Shown here one piece after another: positions 1 to 6,890 of a DNA stretch of 39,743 nt. The DNA comes from CAUVKI01 sp963552605. GTDB lineage: Bacteria > Bacillota > Clostridia > Tissierellales > Peptoniphilaceae. Location: NCBI GenBank assembly GCA_963552605.1, contig CAUVKI010000014.1, positions 1 through 39,743 of the forward strand, read 5' to 3'. The position numbers were made by a program, and so were the translations under genes. Under the pieces are notes generated by a model. It was not told the origin of the DNA and did no database searches. It saw nothing but the letters and a program-made list of their open reading frames with translations. Within the stretch, counting starts at the first letter, position 1. Each line of letters begins with the position of its first letter.

Positions 1-51
1 GTATTACAAATAGAGATTGGTTAAAATCAATGATTTAAAAGAAGAATAGTA

Positions 52-372
52 TTAATTCCTAAAATGACATATCAAAGCACCCATCGATAATCCTATGGAA
101 GAAATTACCAAATACCAAACGGAGTGTACCAAGGCTGACTCATTGTAGTAGATAAAAACCGACGGAATAAACAGAACTGATGTAAAAATCGGATATAGAT
201 ACTTGATTTTTTCCTTTGACATAATTCCCATAGCCATTGCCAATATAAAAGTTGCGATTACAATCAACAATACCATTCCGATTGCGTCAGCAGGTCCCGC
301 AGCTAAAGGGGATACATAAAACATAAGTAATTGCAAAGTCAATATAATTAACTCTTTCCAATATTTTTTCAT
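52..372 (-). CDS. Small integral membrane protein, function unknown
   Basis: Encodes 106 residues, mostly hydrophobic, with about four predicted membrane segments (near residues 8-25, 28-50, 58-76 and 82-102) separated by short loops. A basic stretch with SKEKIK lies in the middle loop. The start is supported by a GGGAGGT ribosome site about 8 bases upstream. An extended -10 promoter lies upstream, at 442-447. I recognise no family motif, enzyme signature or transporter signature, so no function is offered. It lies downstream of the serpin gene on the same strand, but a strong terminator separates the two, so it is probably its own transcription unit. Confidence 0.7.
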   Translation of the reverse strand: MKKYWKELIILTLQLLMFYVSPLAAGPADAIGMVLLIVIATFILAMAMGIMSKEKIKYLYPIFTSVLFIPSVFIYYNESALVHSVWYLVISSIGLSMGALICHFRN

Positions 373-441
373 ACTTCCGACCTCCCAAGTCCGTTTATTT
401 TCGCTACAGCTTTCAAAAGTTTTAAGTTTCCCACCCCTGAA

Positions 442-447
442 ATTATA
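442..447 (-). promoter_or_regulatory. Extended -10 promoter for the 106-aa membrane protein gene
   Basis: On the minus strand the sequence reads TGATATAAT, a consensus -10 hexamer preceded by a TG dinucleotide. The -35 region is weak (CTTTTT, about 17 bases upstream). It lies between the serpin terminator and the membrane protein start, so it would give that gene independent transcription. Confidence 0.5.
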
Positions 448-461
448 TCACAGATTCGCAA

Positions 462-493
462 TAAAAAAGCTCCTGAAAAAAATCAGAAGCTTT
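462..493 (-). terminator. Rho-independent terminator of the serpin gene
   Basis: On the minus strand an 11-bp stem (AAAGCTTCTGA paired with TCAGGAGCTTT, one G-U pair) closes a six-T loop and runs into a T tract. It begins about 17 bases after the serpin stop codon. Confidence 0.85.
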
Positions 494-509
494 CGGGGAA
501 CTTATTTTT

Positions 510-1748
510 TTATATTGAAGTTTGAACTCCCATAAATACGGGATTGTTGTCGTTGTCAAGAATGATATAGATAAAGGGTCTATCTAAAGTAACCGTGTGA
601 ACCATGGGTTCGCCTTGTTCCATCATAGCTTCCATAATGGCTGCCGTCGCCGCTGCGGCTTTTGTTCCCTCTCTGTCCACCTCAACGAAGGTCTTGTGTA
701 TAATATCACCCACATAAAGTCCTTTGGAATCACTCATCTTTGAGAAATTTGCCATACTCTTGTCAAAAGCGTCTTTCACTCCGTTTGCTTGGAAAATTTC
801 TTTAAGACCTGTAGAGTATTCCGATTTATACTTGGGCATAATGGCAACAAGTTTGTCTCCTTTGTATTTCTCGTGAGATTTCAAAAGAGTTTCAATCTCT
901 TTTTCGTCGAGAGCTTTTAAGTATTTGTCAAAGTCCTCGCCCTTTTTGGGAAGTATAGCCAAGTATTTGAAATTCTTGTTGTTTAAAATTCCGAAAGCCG
1001 ACTTGTCTTCAACGGATGAAGCCTTATCGGTTGTGCTTTCATAATATTTTACAAAAGCCTCCGCCTTGTCGCTTGAAAGATAGATTTTATCGGAATAAAA
1101 TTCCATAAAGTCCGCTTGTGTTTTCTTGCCGTCGATGGAAGTGAAAGATTTTTTTACATAATCTTCGGTATATTTGTTTAACCACTTTGCCTCGAATGCC
1201 AAGGCATTCACCAACACTGACGGTTTTCCGTTCACCGAACTGTCTACGATTTCCTTAATCATCTTGTCCGTCTTTTTGGAAACCCACTCGTTGATTTTTT
1301 TTGCATTCACTTCATCGAATGCTTCCGCATTCATTTTCTTGTTTTGTTCCAAAAATTCTTTCTTTATGGACTTTCCCACCCACATTGAATTTGCGACTTT
1401 CAATTCTTTTTTCGGAGTGTTGTTATAAGATGAAAGTTCTTTTGTGAGTTTTTCTCCGTTTGAGAGATATCCTTCAAGCTCTTTTTTGGTGTTTCCCTCT
1501 GCGCCGTTCATAAGCATTGCCGACGCTTCCGCTATGGAGAGCGGAGAGATCATAATATTTTTCTTGTTATACAATCTCTTAAGGGAATCGAGTCCGTTTT
1601 TGAACAAAGTATCTCTCAGTTGCATCTCTTTTTGCATAGCCTTTTGCGGAGCTTTATTGTTTGCAGTTTTCGGAGCTTCAGCATATGAATTCACCGAAGA
1701 AAACGCAATCAATGATACCGCCAAACCTAAGCATAATAATCTTTTCAT
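510..1748 (-). CDS. Secreted serpin-family serine/cysteine protease inhibitor
   Basis: Encodes 412 residues. Residues 1-23 are a signal peptide (MKRLLCLGLAVSLIAFSS, then SYAEA), so the protein should be exported. The rest has serpin length and landmarks: ISPLSIAEASAMLMNGAEG near residue 70 matches the helix-B/shutter region, and the C-terminus ends in DRPFIYIILDN...PVFMG. The reactive-loop hinge GTKAAAATAA has small residues at P12-P9 and a Thr at P14, as expected of an inhibitory serpin able to insert its loop. Aligned with alpha-1-antitrypsin, P1 falls at or beside a Met-Met pair, which would suit elastase- or chymotrypsin-like targets. The loop is about five residues longer than in antitrypsin. 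An AGGAGG site precedes the ATG. The target protease is unknown; a host neutrophil protease or a competitor's protease would both fit. Confidence 0.93.
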   Translation of the reverse strand: MKRLLCLGLAVSLIAFSSVNSYAEAPKTANNKAPQKAMQKEMQLRDTLFKNGLDSLKRLYNKKNIMISPLSIAEASAMLMNGAEGNTKKELEGYLSNGEKLTKELSSYNNTPKKELKVANSMWVGKSIKKEFLEQNKKMNAEAFDEVNAKKINEWVSKKTDKMIKEIVDSSVNGKPSVLVNALAFEAKWLNKYTEDYVKKSFTSIDGKKTQADFMEFYSDKIYLSSDKAEAFVKYYESTTDKASSVEDKSAFGILNNKNFKYLAILPKKGEDFDKYLKALDEKEIETLLKSHEKYKGDKLVAIMPKYKSEYSTGLKEIFQANGVKDAFDKSMANFSKMSDSKGLYVGDIIHKTFVEVDREGTKAAAATAAIMEAMMEQGEPMVHTVTLDRPFIYIILDNDNNPVFMGVQTSI

Positions 1749-1807
1749 TGTATTCCTCCTTTGTTCCCCTCAGGTATTTTTCCCAAATTTTTCGGCATTA
1801 AACGCAT

Positions 1808-1836
1808 TTGTTTTTTTTTAATCTTTTTGATAGAAT
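1808..1836 (+). promoter_or_regulatory. Sigma-A type promoter of the PanG-like/panB operon
   Basis: TTGTTT at 1808-1813 and TAGAAT at 1831-1836 are separated by 17 bases. Transcription would begin near 1843, which places the earlier in-frame TTG (1808) inside the promoter and supports the ATG at 1868 as the real start. Confidence 0.55.
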
Positions 1837-1867
1837 TATTTTAAAATTAGTTTGTGAGGTGTTTGGA

Positions 1868-2734
1868 ATGTATAGGGTCGGAATAGTGGGAGCGGGCAAA
1901 GCGGGGGTTTCAATCGGACTTTATTTTTTTAACACCGATGTTTTTTTTCTGTCAGGTTATTACAGCAGATCTTTGGAGAGTGCGAAGTATGCCTGTGAGC
2001 TTACGAACTCCAAAAAGTTTAACAGTTTGGAAGAAGTTGTATGCGGCAGCGATGTTTTGATTATTGCAACTCCCGATGATGTTGTTTCGGAAGTTTGGAA
2101 AGAAATTTGCCCGCTTGATTTGCGAGATAAAATAATATGTCATTTGAGCGGTTCACTGTCGTCAAAAATTTTTTCGGACATCTCCCAAAAAGGTGCACAC
2201 GGGTGTTCGCTCCACCCGCTTATGGCAATAAGCAGCAAAGAGTTTTCCCATAGGGATATGGATAAAACTTTTTTCACCTTGGAGGGAGATAAAAAAGCTT
2301 TGGAGGTGATTGAGAAACTTCTCAAATCAAAAGGCAATCAGTATAAAATTATGGAGGCGGAGGATAAAACCAAATATCATTTGGCGTCGGTTTTTTTCAG
2401 CAATTTGGTGCTTGCTCTGGGGAATATATCTTTAAGCCTGCTTTATGAATACGGATTTAAAGAGAATGAAGCTTTGAGTGCATTTCAGGGTTTGGCGAGT
2501 CTAAATCTGAAAAATTTTTTTGAAAAAGGCTTTTCCGATTCCATAACCGGTCCTGTGGAGAGGAATGATGTTTATACCGTCAAAAATCATCTAAGAGCGA
2601 TATCCGACTGTAAAGATATTGAGGATGTTTACAGATTGCTGAGTCTTGAGGTTTTAAAAGTCGCCGAAAAAAAACATAAAGACAGAGATTATGGAGAACT
2701 GAAAGCTTTGTTGAGAAAGGAGAACAATTCATGA
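1868..2734 (+). CDS. Rossmann-fold/DUF2520 oxidoreductase, candidate ketopantoate reductase (PanG class)
   Basis: Encodes 288 residues from ATG 1868, which has GTGAGGTG six bases upstream. The N-terminus has the dinucleotide-binding motif GIVGAGKAG at residues 5-13, followed by a Rossmann domain with IIATPDD near residue 70. The second half (SLHPLMAI, then the helical segment from about residue 170) is typical of the DUF2520 C-terminal domain. From memory, this architecture is that of PanG, a ketopantoate reductase class described in Francisella and inferred in some Firmicutes, which makes pantoate with NADPH. The gene overlaps panB by four bases (ATGA), so the two are translationally coupled, and panB makes exactly the substrate such an enzyme would use. 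No panC or panD is in the window. The assignment rests on fold plus context; another substrate is possible. Confidence 0.75.
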   Translation: MYRVGIVGAGKAGVSIGLYFFNTDVFFLSGYYSRSLESAKYACELTNSKKFNSLEEVVCGSDVLIIATPDDVVSEVWKEICPLDLRDKIICHLSGSLSSKIFSDISQKGAHGCSLHPLMAISSKEFSHRDMDKTFFTLEGDKKALEVIEKLLKSKGNQYKIMEAEDKTKYHLASVFFSNLVLALGNISLSLLYEYGFKENEALSAFQGLASLNLKNFFEKGFSDSITGPVERNDVYTVKNHLRAISDCKDIEDVYRLLSLEVLKVAEKKHKDRDYGELKALLRKENNS

Positions 2735-3558
2735 AAAACACCGTTTTGACCTTTAAGGACGCAAAAGAAAAAGGCGAGAAACTCACTATGCTTACTGCAT
2801 ATGATTATACCACCGCAAAAATAATAGACGAGTCGGGGATAAATTCCATACTGGTAGGGGACTCATTGGGAATGGTAATGCTCGGATATGAGGACACTCT
2901 AAGCGTTACGATGGAGGATATGATACACCATATTTCCGCAGTGGCAAGAGGGACTAAGGAGGCGCTTATTATAGGAGATATGCCCTTTATGTCTTACAGC
3001 ACCGGAGTGAGAGACGCCGTTATAAATGCAGGAAGACTTATGAGCGAGGGCAGAGCGAATTGCGTTAAACTTGAGGGCGGAAAAGAAGTATCCGACATCA
3101 TAAGGGCAATAGTTGACGCGAAGATACCGGTGTGCGCTCATATAGGGCTTACCCCGCAGGCGGTGAATTCTCTGGGGGGATTTAAGGTTCAAGGGAAGGA
3201 CGAGGAGTCTGCAAAAAAATTGGTTGAGGACGCCTTGGCAGTTCGACAAGCGGGTGCGTTCGCAGTTGTGCTTGAGTGTGTCCCTGCATTGCTTGCAAAA
3301 AAAATCACCGATATGCTGGACATACCCACAATCGGGATAGGTGCAGGTGCTTATTGCGACGGTCAGGTTCTTGTCTATCAGGATATGCTCGGACTTTATA
3401 GCGACTTTTCTCCCAAGTTTGTAAAGAAGTTTGCAAATGTGGGCGAAGTTATGAGAGACGGAATAAAAAAATATATTGAAGAAGTCAAAAGCTGCGCTTT
3501 TCCCAAAGAGGAGCACACTTTTGAAATTGAAAAAGAAATTATAGAGAAACTGTATTAA
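2731..3558 (+). CDS. panB: 3-methyl-2-oxobutanoate hydroxymethyltransferase (ketopantoate hydroxymethyltransferase)
   Basis: Encodes 275 residues, the normal length for PanB. The enzyme adds a hydroxymethyl group from 5,10-methylene-tetrahydrofolate to 2-oxoisovalerate, giving ketopantoate, the first committed step to pantothenate and CoA. Family sequence is clear throughout: LTAYDYTTA near residue 20, LVGDSLGMVMLGYEDTL with the metal-binding Asp, GDMPFMSY, VKLEGG near residue 110, HIGLTPQ, and the catalytic-region Glu in VLECVP. Start ATG overlaps the upstream stop and is preceded by GAAAGGAG. It is the last gene of a two-gene operon ending in a hairpin terminator. Confidence 0.95.
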   Translation: MKNTVLTFKDAKEKGEKLTMLTAYDYTTAKIIDESGINSILVGDSLGMVMLGYEDTLSVTMEDMIHHISAVARGTKEALIIGDMPFMSYSTGVRDAVINAGRLMSEGRANCVKLEGGKEVSDIIRAIVDAKIPVCAHIGLTPQAVNSLGGFKVQGKDEESAKKLVEDALAVRQAGAFAVVLECVPALLAKKITDMLDIPTIGIGAGAYCDGQVLVYQDMLGLYSDFSPKFVKKFANVGEVMRDGIKKYIEEVKSCAFPKEEHTFEIEKEIIEKLY

Positions 3559-3584
3559 AAAGGGCTTGAATGAGCCTTTTTTTT
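3557..3584 (+). terminator. Terminator of the PanG-like/panB operon
   Basis: AAAAGGGCT and AGCCTTTTT form a roughly 9-bp stem (one G-U pair) around a six-base loop, followed by a T run. It starts directly at the panB stop codon. Confidence 0.75.
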
Positions 3585-3613
3585 GAAGAGGTAGCAAACT
3601 CAAACCCTCCGCT

Positions 3614-3646
3614 ACAAAAAAAGGATAGACTTAAAGTCTATCCTTA
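3614..3646 (-). terminator. Terminator of the ssrA (tmRNA) transcript
   Basis: AAGGATAGAC at 3621-3630 and GTCTATCCTT at 3636-3645 form a perfect 10-bp stem with a five-base loop. On the minus strand it is followed by a T tract. It lies about 75 bases beyond the tmRNA 3' end. Confidence 0.8.
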
Positions 3647-3722
3647 ATTCGCGCAGCAAATAATAAATCATAAGGCAAAACGACAATCGTCACTTCGGGG
3701 GTTCGACCGGTGATGCTTTTGA

Positions 3723-4064
3723 TGGAGGCGGCGGGATTTGAACCCGCGTCCGAAAACCCTTCCGGAAAACTTTCTCCGAGTGCAGTCGATCATTTAATTT
3801 CCCCTTGCTTAGGAAGAATCGACACACCCAAGCAAAGGTAGCTTCATAAATTCCGTTATCTGCTCAAAGCTTTGCAAATCTCGGTTCCCTGCTGAAATGA
3901 CGCTTTCGATAAAGATGCAGGAATCTTAATCAAAGCGGAGCCGCACTAAGCAGCTAATGCGTAATTATTGTTGTCAATTATTTTTTTTGCCCGGTTTAAA
4001 GTCATATGACAGGACTACTCGCTAATCTTCGTTCCGAATCCCCGTCGAAACCAAAATCGCCCCC
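3723..4064 (-). ncRNA. ssrA: tmRNA (transfer-messenger RNA)
   Basis: About 342 nt. The minus strand begins GGGGGCGATTTTGGTTTCGA and ends with a tRNA-like TPsiC arm, GGGTTCAAATCCC, then GCCTCC and A. GGGGGC and GCCTCC pair as the acceptor stem. An open frame at 3990-3946 starts at a GCA resume codon and encodes AKKIIDNNNYALAA then TAG, a typical proteolysis tag ending in ALAA. The bases after the discriminator A are TCA, so the 3' CCA is not encoded and must be added after transcription. tmRNA rescues ribosomes stalled on broken mRNA and marks the unfinished peptides for Clp/Lon-type proteases. The gene starts 43 bases downstream of pepF on the same strand and has its own terminator. Confidence 0.96.
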
Positions 4065-4107
4065 TCTGTTTCCCCTTTTTACCCTACAAGTTTAATTCAA
4101 AACAAAT

Positions 4108-5856
4108 TTATTTCACGCTCAAGGTACAAAACTCGTCTATCATTTCCTGCAATGACTCAAGGCTCTTTTTCCAAAAATCTTTTTTCGTAAGATCCGCTCC
4201 CATCGCATACCCAGCTTCTTCCATAGTGCATTGAGAAGTGAGACTTAGCATTTTTTTATATTTGGGGAAAAATGCGTCTTTTTCCTCTTCAAACATTTTG
4301 TAAAGTCCTTGTGCAAAAAGACTGCCGAAAGCATAGGGGAAATTATAAAAACTCAGTGCGGAGCTGTAATAATGTGCCTTAACAATCCACATACCTTTAT
4401 GAAGAGTTGATTCGTCCAATCCGTCTCCATATGCCAACTTTTGGCATTTAACCATAAGAGAATTTAAATCGTCAGCCATCAGGAATTTATCTTCAACCTT
4501 TCCAAAAACCGCACTTTCAAAAAGATAACGAGAATAAATATCCACCGTGGTTTGTGTTTTTTCTCTGAGGTTTGAATCAAGAAGTCCCAGTTTTTCCTCC
4601 GTTGTCGCCTTTTCTAAAGCAAATTTTCCAAGATGCACTTCATTTAAAGTCGATGCCGTTTCAGCTATGGGCATAGGATAATCACAAAGGAGAGGACGAT
4701 TATTCTCCATCTGTCTGTTGTGAAAAGCGTGCCCCAATTCGTGAGCAAGAGTGTCTACGGCACTGAATGAACCGTCAAAATTTGTGAGTATTCTGCTTTG
4801 CTTAAGTTCCTGAAGTCCTGAACAAAACGCTCCACCGACTTTTCCCGACTTGGGGTAAAAATCAATCCATTCATTTTCAAAAGCTTCTCTTATTAAGCCG
4901 GAAATTTCGGGGGAAAAATTATCAAAAGCCGAGATTAAATAATCCTTGGCTTCTTCTGCTGAAAAAATCTTTGAATAGCTGCCTACGGGTGCAAAAAGAT
5001 CCTGCCAAGGAAGAGCTCCATTATGTCCCAAAAGCTCCGCTTTTTTTCTGAAATATTTTCTTATATCCGGTAGTGCGTCATTTATAGCTCCCATAAGAGC
5101 ATTCAAGGTATCCTCCGACATTCTTGACATCTCAAGGGTCATTTTCAGAGGAGAAGAAAACCCTCTTTTTTTTGCTTCAAAGTTGACTTGGTTTTTAATG
5201 TTGTTTAAAGCGAAAGCCACGGAGTCCTGAATTTTTTCGCAAGCTTTTTTCTCCGCCTCGTATGCTTCCAATCTGACTTCGGGATCTTTATCAAATGCAA
5301 GATTTCTTACCTCGGATAATGTTAAAATCTTTTCTCTATACTCAGCTTTAACCGTGGATGTGAGATATGATTGAAGACTTCCCCACGCCATACCTCCGGT
5401 TTGATCCATTGCACTGAAAATTACTTCCTCACCGTCGGGAAGTAAATGCGAAAGATTTTTCTTAGCCTCTTTAATCAGGAAACTATAATCCGCAATCAAC
5501 TCACTTTTTTTTGCCAATTCGTCCAAATTTTCCACACTCCCGAGCAGCTTATCAAACGAGGAAAAATCTCCGGCGTATTGTGCAAGCAATCTTTCAAGCT
5601 TCGCATTCTCCGCAATCAATTCTCCGTCCTCGGTGTTTGTCGAAATTCTCAGGCTCTGATAAAACCCCAAGCGTGTGAACAGCACATATACCTCTTCTTT
5701 GAGCCTTAAAATTTTCTCAAGTTCCTTTGAGCCATCGGTCTTTGTCAAAGACGAGCTGAATTCTTCAAGTTTATTTTTCAAAACTTCGATGTCCTCCAAA
5801 TATTTCGGATCATCAATCCCCTTGTAGACTAGGGATAAATTCCATTCCTTATTCAT
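4108..5856 (-). CDS. pepF: Oligoendopeptidase F, M3 family zinc metallopeptidase
   Basis: Encodes 582 residues, the usual size for PepF/M3B enzymes. The zinc motif HELGH lies at residues 372-376 in DTLAHELGHAFHNRQM, and the third ligand Glu is expected in the following ETASTLNE segment. Further M3B sequence follows near the C-terminus (AHYYSSALSFYNFPYAFG). The enzyme is a cytosolic peptidase that cleaves oligopeptides of roughly 7-20 residues and helps recycle peptides. No signal peptide is present. The start ATG has AAGGAG upstream, and a promoter TTGCGC-17-TAATAT lies at 5882-5910. It is a single-gene unit; a role with the ssrA gene downstream is not implied beyond adjacency. Confidence 0.94.
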   Translation of the reverse strand: MNKEWNLSLVYKGIDDPKYLEDIEVLKNKLEEFSSSLTKTDGSKELEKILRLKEEVYVLFTRLGFYQSLRISTNTEDGELIAENAKLERLLAQYAGDFSSFDKLLGSVENLDELAKKSELIADYSFLIKEAKKNLSHLLPDGEEVIFSAMDQTGGMAWGSLQSYLTSTVKAEYREKILTLSEVRNLAFDKDPEVRLEAYEAEKKACEKIQDSVAFALNNIKNQVNFEAKKRGFSSPLKMTLEMSRMSEDTLNALMGAINDALPDIRKYFRKKAELLGHNGALPWQDLFAPVGSYSKIFSAEEAKDYLISAFDNFSPEISGLIREAFENEWIDFYPKSGKVGGAFCSGLQELKQSRILTNFDGSFSAVDTLAHELGHAFHNRQMENNRPLLCDYPMPIAETASTLNEVHLGKFALEKATTEEKLGLLDSNLREKTQTTVDIYSRYLFESAVFGKVEDKFLMADDLNSLMVKCQKLAYGDGLDESTLHKGMWIVKAHYYSSALSFYNFPYAFGSLFAQGLYKMFEEEKDAFFPKYKKMLSLTSQCTMEEAGYAMGADLTKKDFWKKSLESLQEMIDEFCTLSVK

Positions 5857-5881
5857 AATATCACTCCTTTTCCATCCTGTA

Positions 5882-5910
5882 ATATTATCTCATTGAGAGT
5901 ATTGGCGCAA
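5882..5910 (-). promoter_or_regulatory. Sigma-A type promoter of pepF
   Basis: On the minus strand TTGCGC (5910-5905) and TAATAT (5887-5882) are 17 bases apart. The -10 ends 25 bases before the pepF ATG, close to the AAGGAG site. Confidence 0.5.
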
Positions 5911-6010
5911 CTAAATTCTTTGCTTGTAAAATAATGCTGTTGAATAAAAATTTTACATATATTTTGAATCTTTATAATTAAAAAACTTTTTAAAAAAATT
6001 GATTTTATAG

Positions 6011-6038
6011 TTGTGTTTTTTTATTTTTGTGGTATTAT
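6011..6038 (+). promoter_or_regulatory. Extended -10 promoter of the DUF2089/DUF4097 operon
   Basis: TTGTGT at 6011-6016 and TATTAT at 6033-6038 are 16 bases apart, and the -10 is preceded by TGG (extended -10). The start codon at 6064 follows an AAGGAGG site. Confidence 0.65.
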
Positions 6039-6063
6039 ACTTGCGAAAGTGGAAGGAGGAATT

Positions 6064-6444
6064 ATGAAAGAAAAAATTGTGACCGCTTGCCCCGCTTGCG
6101 GAAATAAACTCCATATAGCGAGACTTGTGTGTGAGGACTGCGGTACTGTGGTGGAAGGTGATTTTGCACGCTCTCGTTTTGAAAAACTTCCTGATGAAGA
6201 TTTGGAGTTTATAGAACTTTTTCTCAGGAAACGGGGAAATATAAAAGCTGTAGGAAGTGCTCTTGATCTCTCATATCCCACAGTGAAAAATAAGCTGGAT
6301 CAGGCGCTTAAGCATTTGGGATTTATAGATGAAGAAATTGAAGAAGAAGTGTCGGAGGAGAATATCAATATCCTAAGCAAACTCTCAGGAGGGGAGATGT
6401 CATTTGACGAAGCTTTTTCAGCCATAACGAGAAATAGCGAGTAA
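6064..6444 (+). CDS. DUF2089 family predicted transcriptional regulator
   Basis: Encodes 126 residues from ATG 6064 (GGAAGGAGGA directly upstream). The N-terminus carries a zinc-ribbon-like CPACGNKL...CEDCGT (two CxxC pairs near residues 9-12 and 25-28). It is followed by a helix-turn-helix-like segment, IKAVGSALDLSYPTVKNKL, as in sigma-70 region 4-like DUF2089 proteins. An acidic linker and a short tail resembling a SHOCT element (GGEMSFDEAFSAI) follow. These proteins are commonly encoded next to DUF4097 proteins, as here, where they are thought to control the operon; that role is inferred from family context. The end of this gene is duplicated downstream (see the tandem duplication). Confidence 0.85.
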   Translation: MKEKIVTACPACGNKLHIARLVCEDCGTVVEGDFARSRFEKLPDEDLEFIELFLRKRGNIKAVGSALDLSYPTVKNKLDQALKHLGFIDEEIEEEVSEENINILSKLSGGEMSFDEAFSAITRNSE

Positions 6445-6890
6445 TAGTTATGAATGAAGAAAAACGTATGGTTTTGGATATGCTTAAAGATGGCAAGATA
6501 AGCACGGAGGAAGCGGAAAGGCTGTTGTATGCTCTTGGAAAGTCCGAGGAAAGTTTAGGCGACTTCCTCTCAGGAGGCAGTTCTTCAAAAAAGGAAATTG
6601 ACCTTGAGCTGATTATAAAGATAATTTCAGATAAACTCAATGAGATGGCAAGGCTTTTTCGGCTATAACGAAAGATAAGGAGGAATAGTTATGAATGAAG
6701 AAAAGCGTATGATTTTGGAAATGCTCAAAGATGGCAAGATAAGTACGGAAGAAGCGGAAAAGCTGTTGGACGCTCTCGGAAAAACCAAAGAAAGCACCGG
6801 AAGCTTCTATTCGGGAAGAAGTTCTTCAAAAAAGGAAATCAACCTTGAGCAGATTATGCAGAAAATTTCAGGTAAGCTCGATGAGATGGC
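6408..6890 (+). repeat. Tandem duplication (offset 241 bp) of the DUF2089 end plus DUF4097 start
   Basis: The segment from the last bases of the DUF2089 gene through the first ~65 codons of the DUF4097 gene occurs twice, 241 bases apart (ATG at 6450 and 6691). Both copies carry AGCTTTTTC/GGCTTTTTC, then a CCATAAC/CTATAAC, then AATAGTTATGAATGAAGA. 241 is not a multiple of three, so the junction puts the first copy out of frame with the second and creates the short 72-codon gene. Confidence 0.85.
6450..6668 (+). CDS. Truncated duplicate of the DUF4097 protein N-terminus (SHOCT-like domain)
   Basis: Encodes 72 residues. The first ~66 match the N-terminus of the next protein at most positions (MNEEKRMVLDMLKDGKIST against MNEEKRMILEMLKDGKIST, then EEAERLL, GGSSSKKEIDLE and ISDKLNEMA). 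The last six (RLFRL and stop) come from reading the duplicated tail of the DUF2089 gene in another frame. It therefore looks like the product of a 241-bp tandem duplication. Its ribosome site is poor (GCGAG) compared with AAGGAGG in front of the full copy. It could be a free SHOCT-like peptide that competes for the same partner, or simply a scar; the reading frame is intact and substitutions look conservative. Confidence 0.7.
   Translation: MNEEKRMVLDMLKDGKISTEEAERLLYALGKSEESLGDFLSGGSSSKKEIDLELIIKIISDKLNEMARLFRL

Noticed and set aside
2899..3603. 234-codon open frame on the minus strand opposite panB
   Set aside because: It is antisense to a strongly recognisable panB, has no ribosome site, and its translation shows no family pattern.
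3723..3760. A tRNA gene at the 3' end of ssrA (TPsiC arm GGGTTCAAATCCC)
   Set aside because: The arm belongs to the tRNA-like part of tmRNA; there is no anticodon arm next to it and the 5' half pairs 340 bases away.
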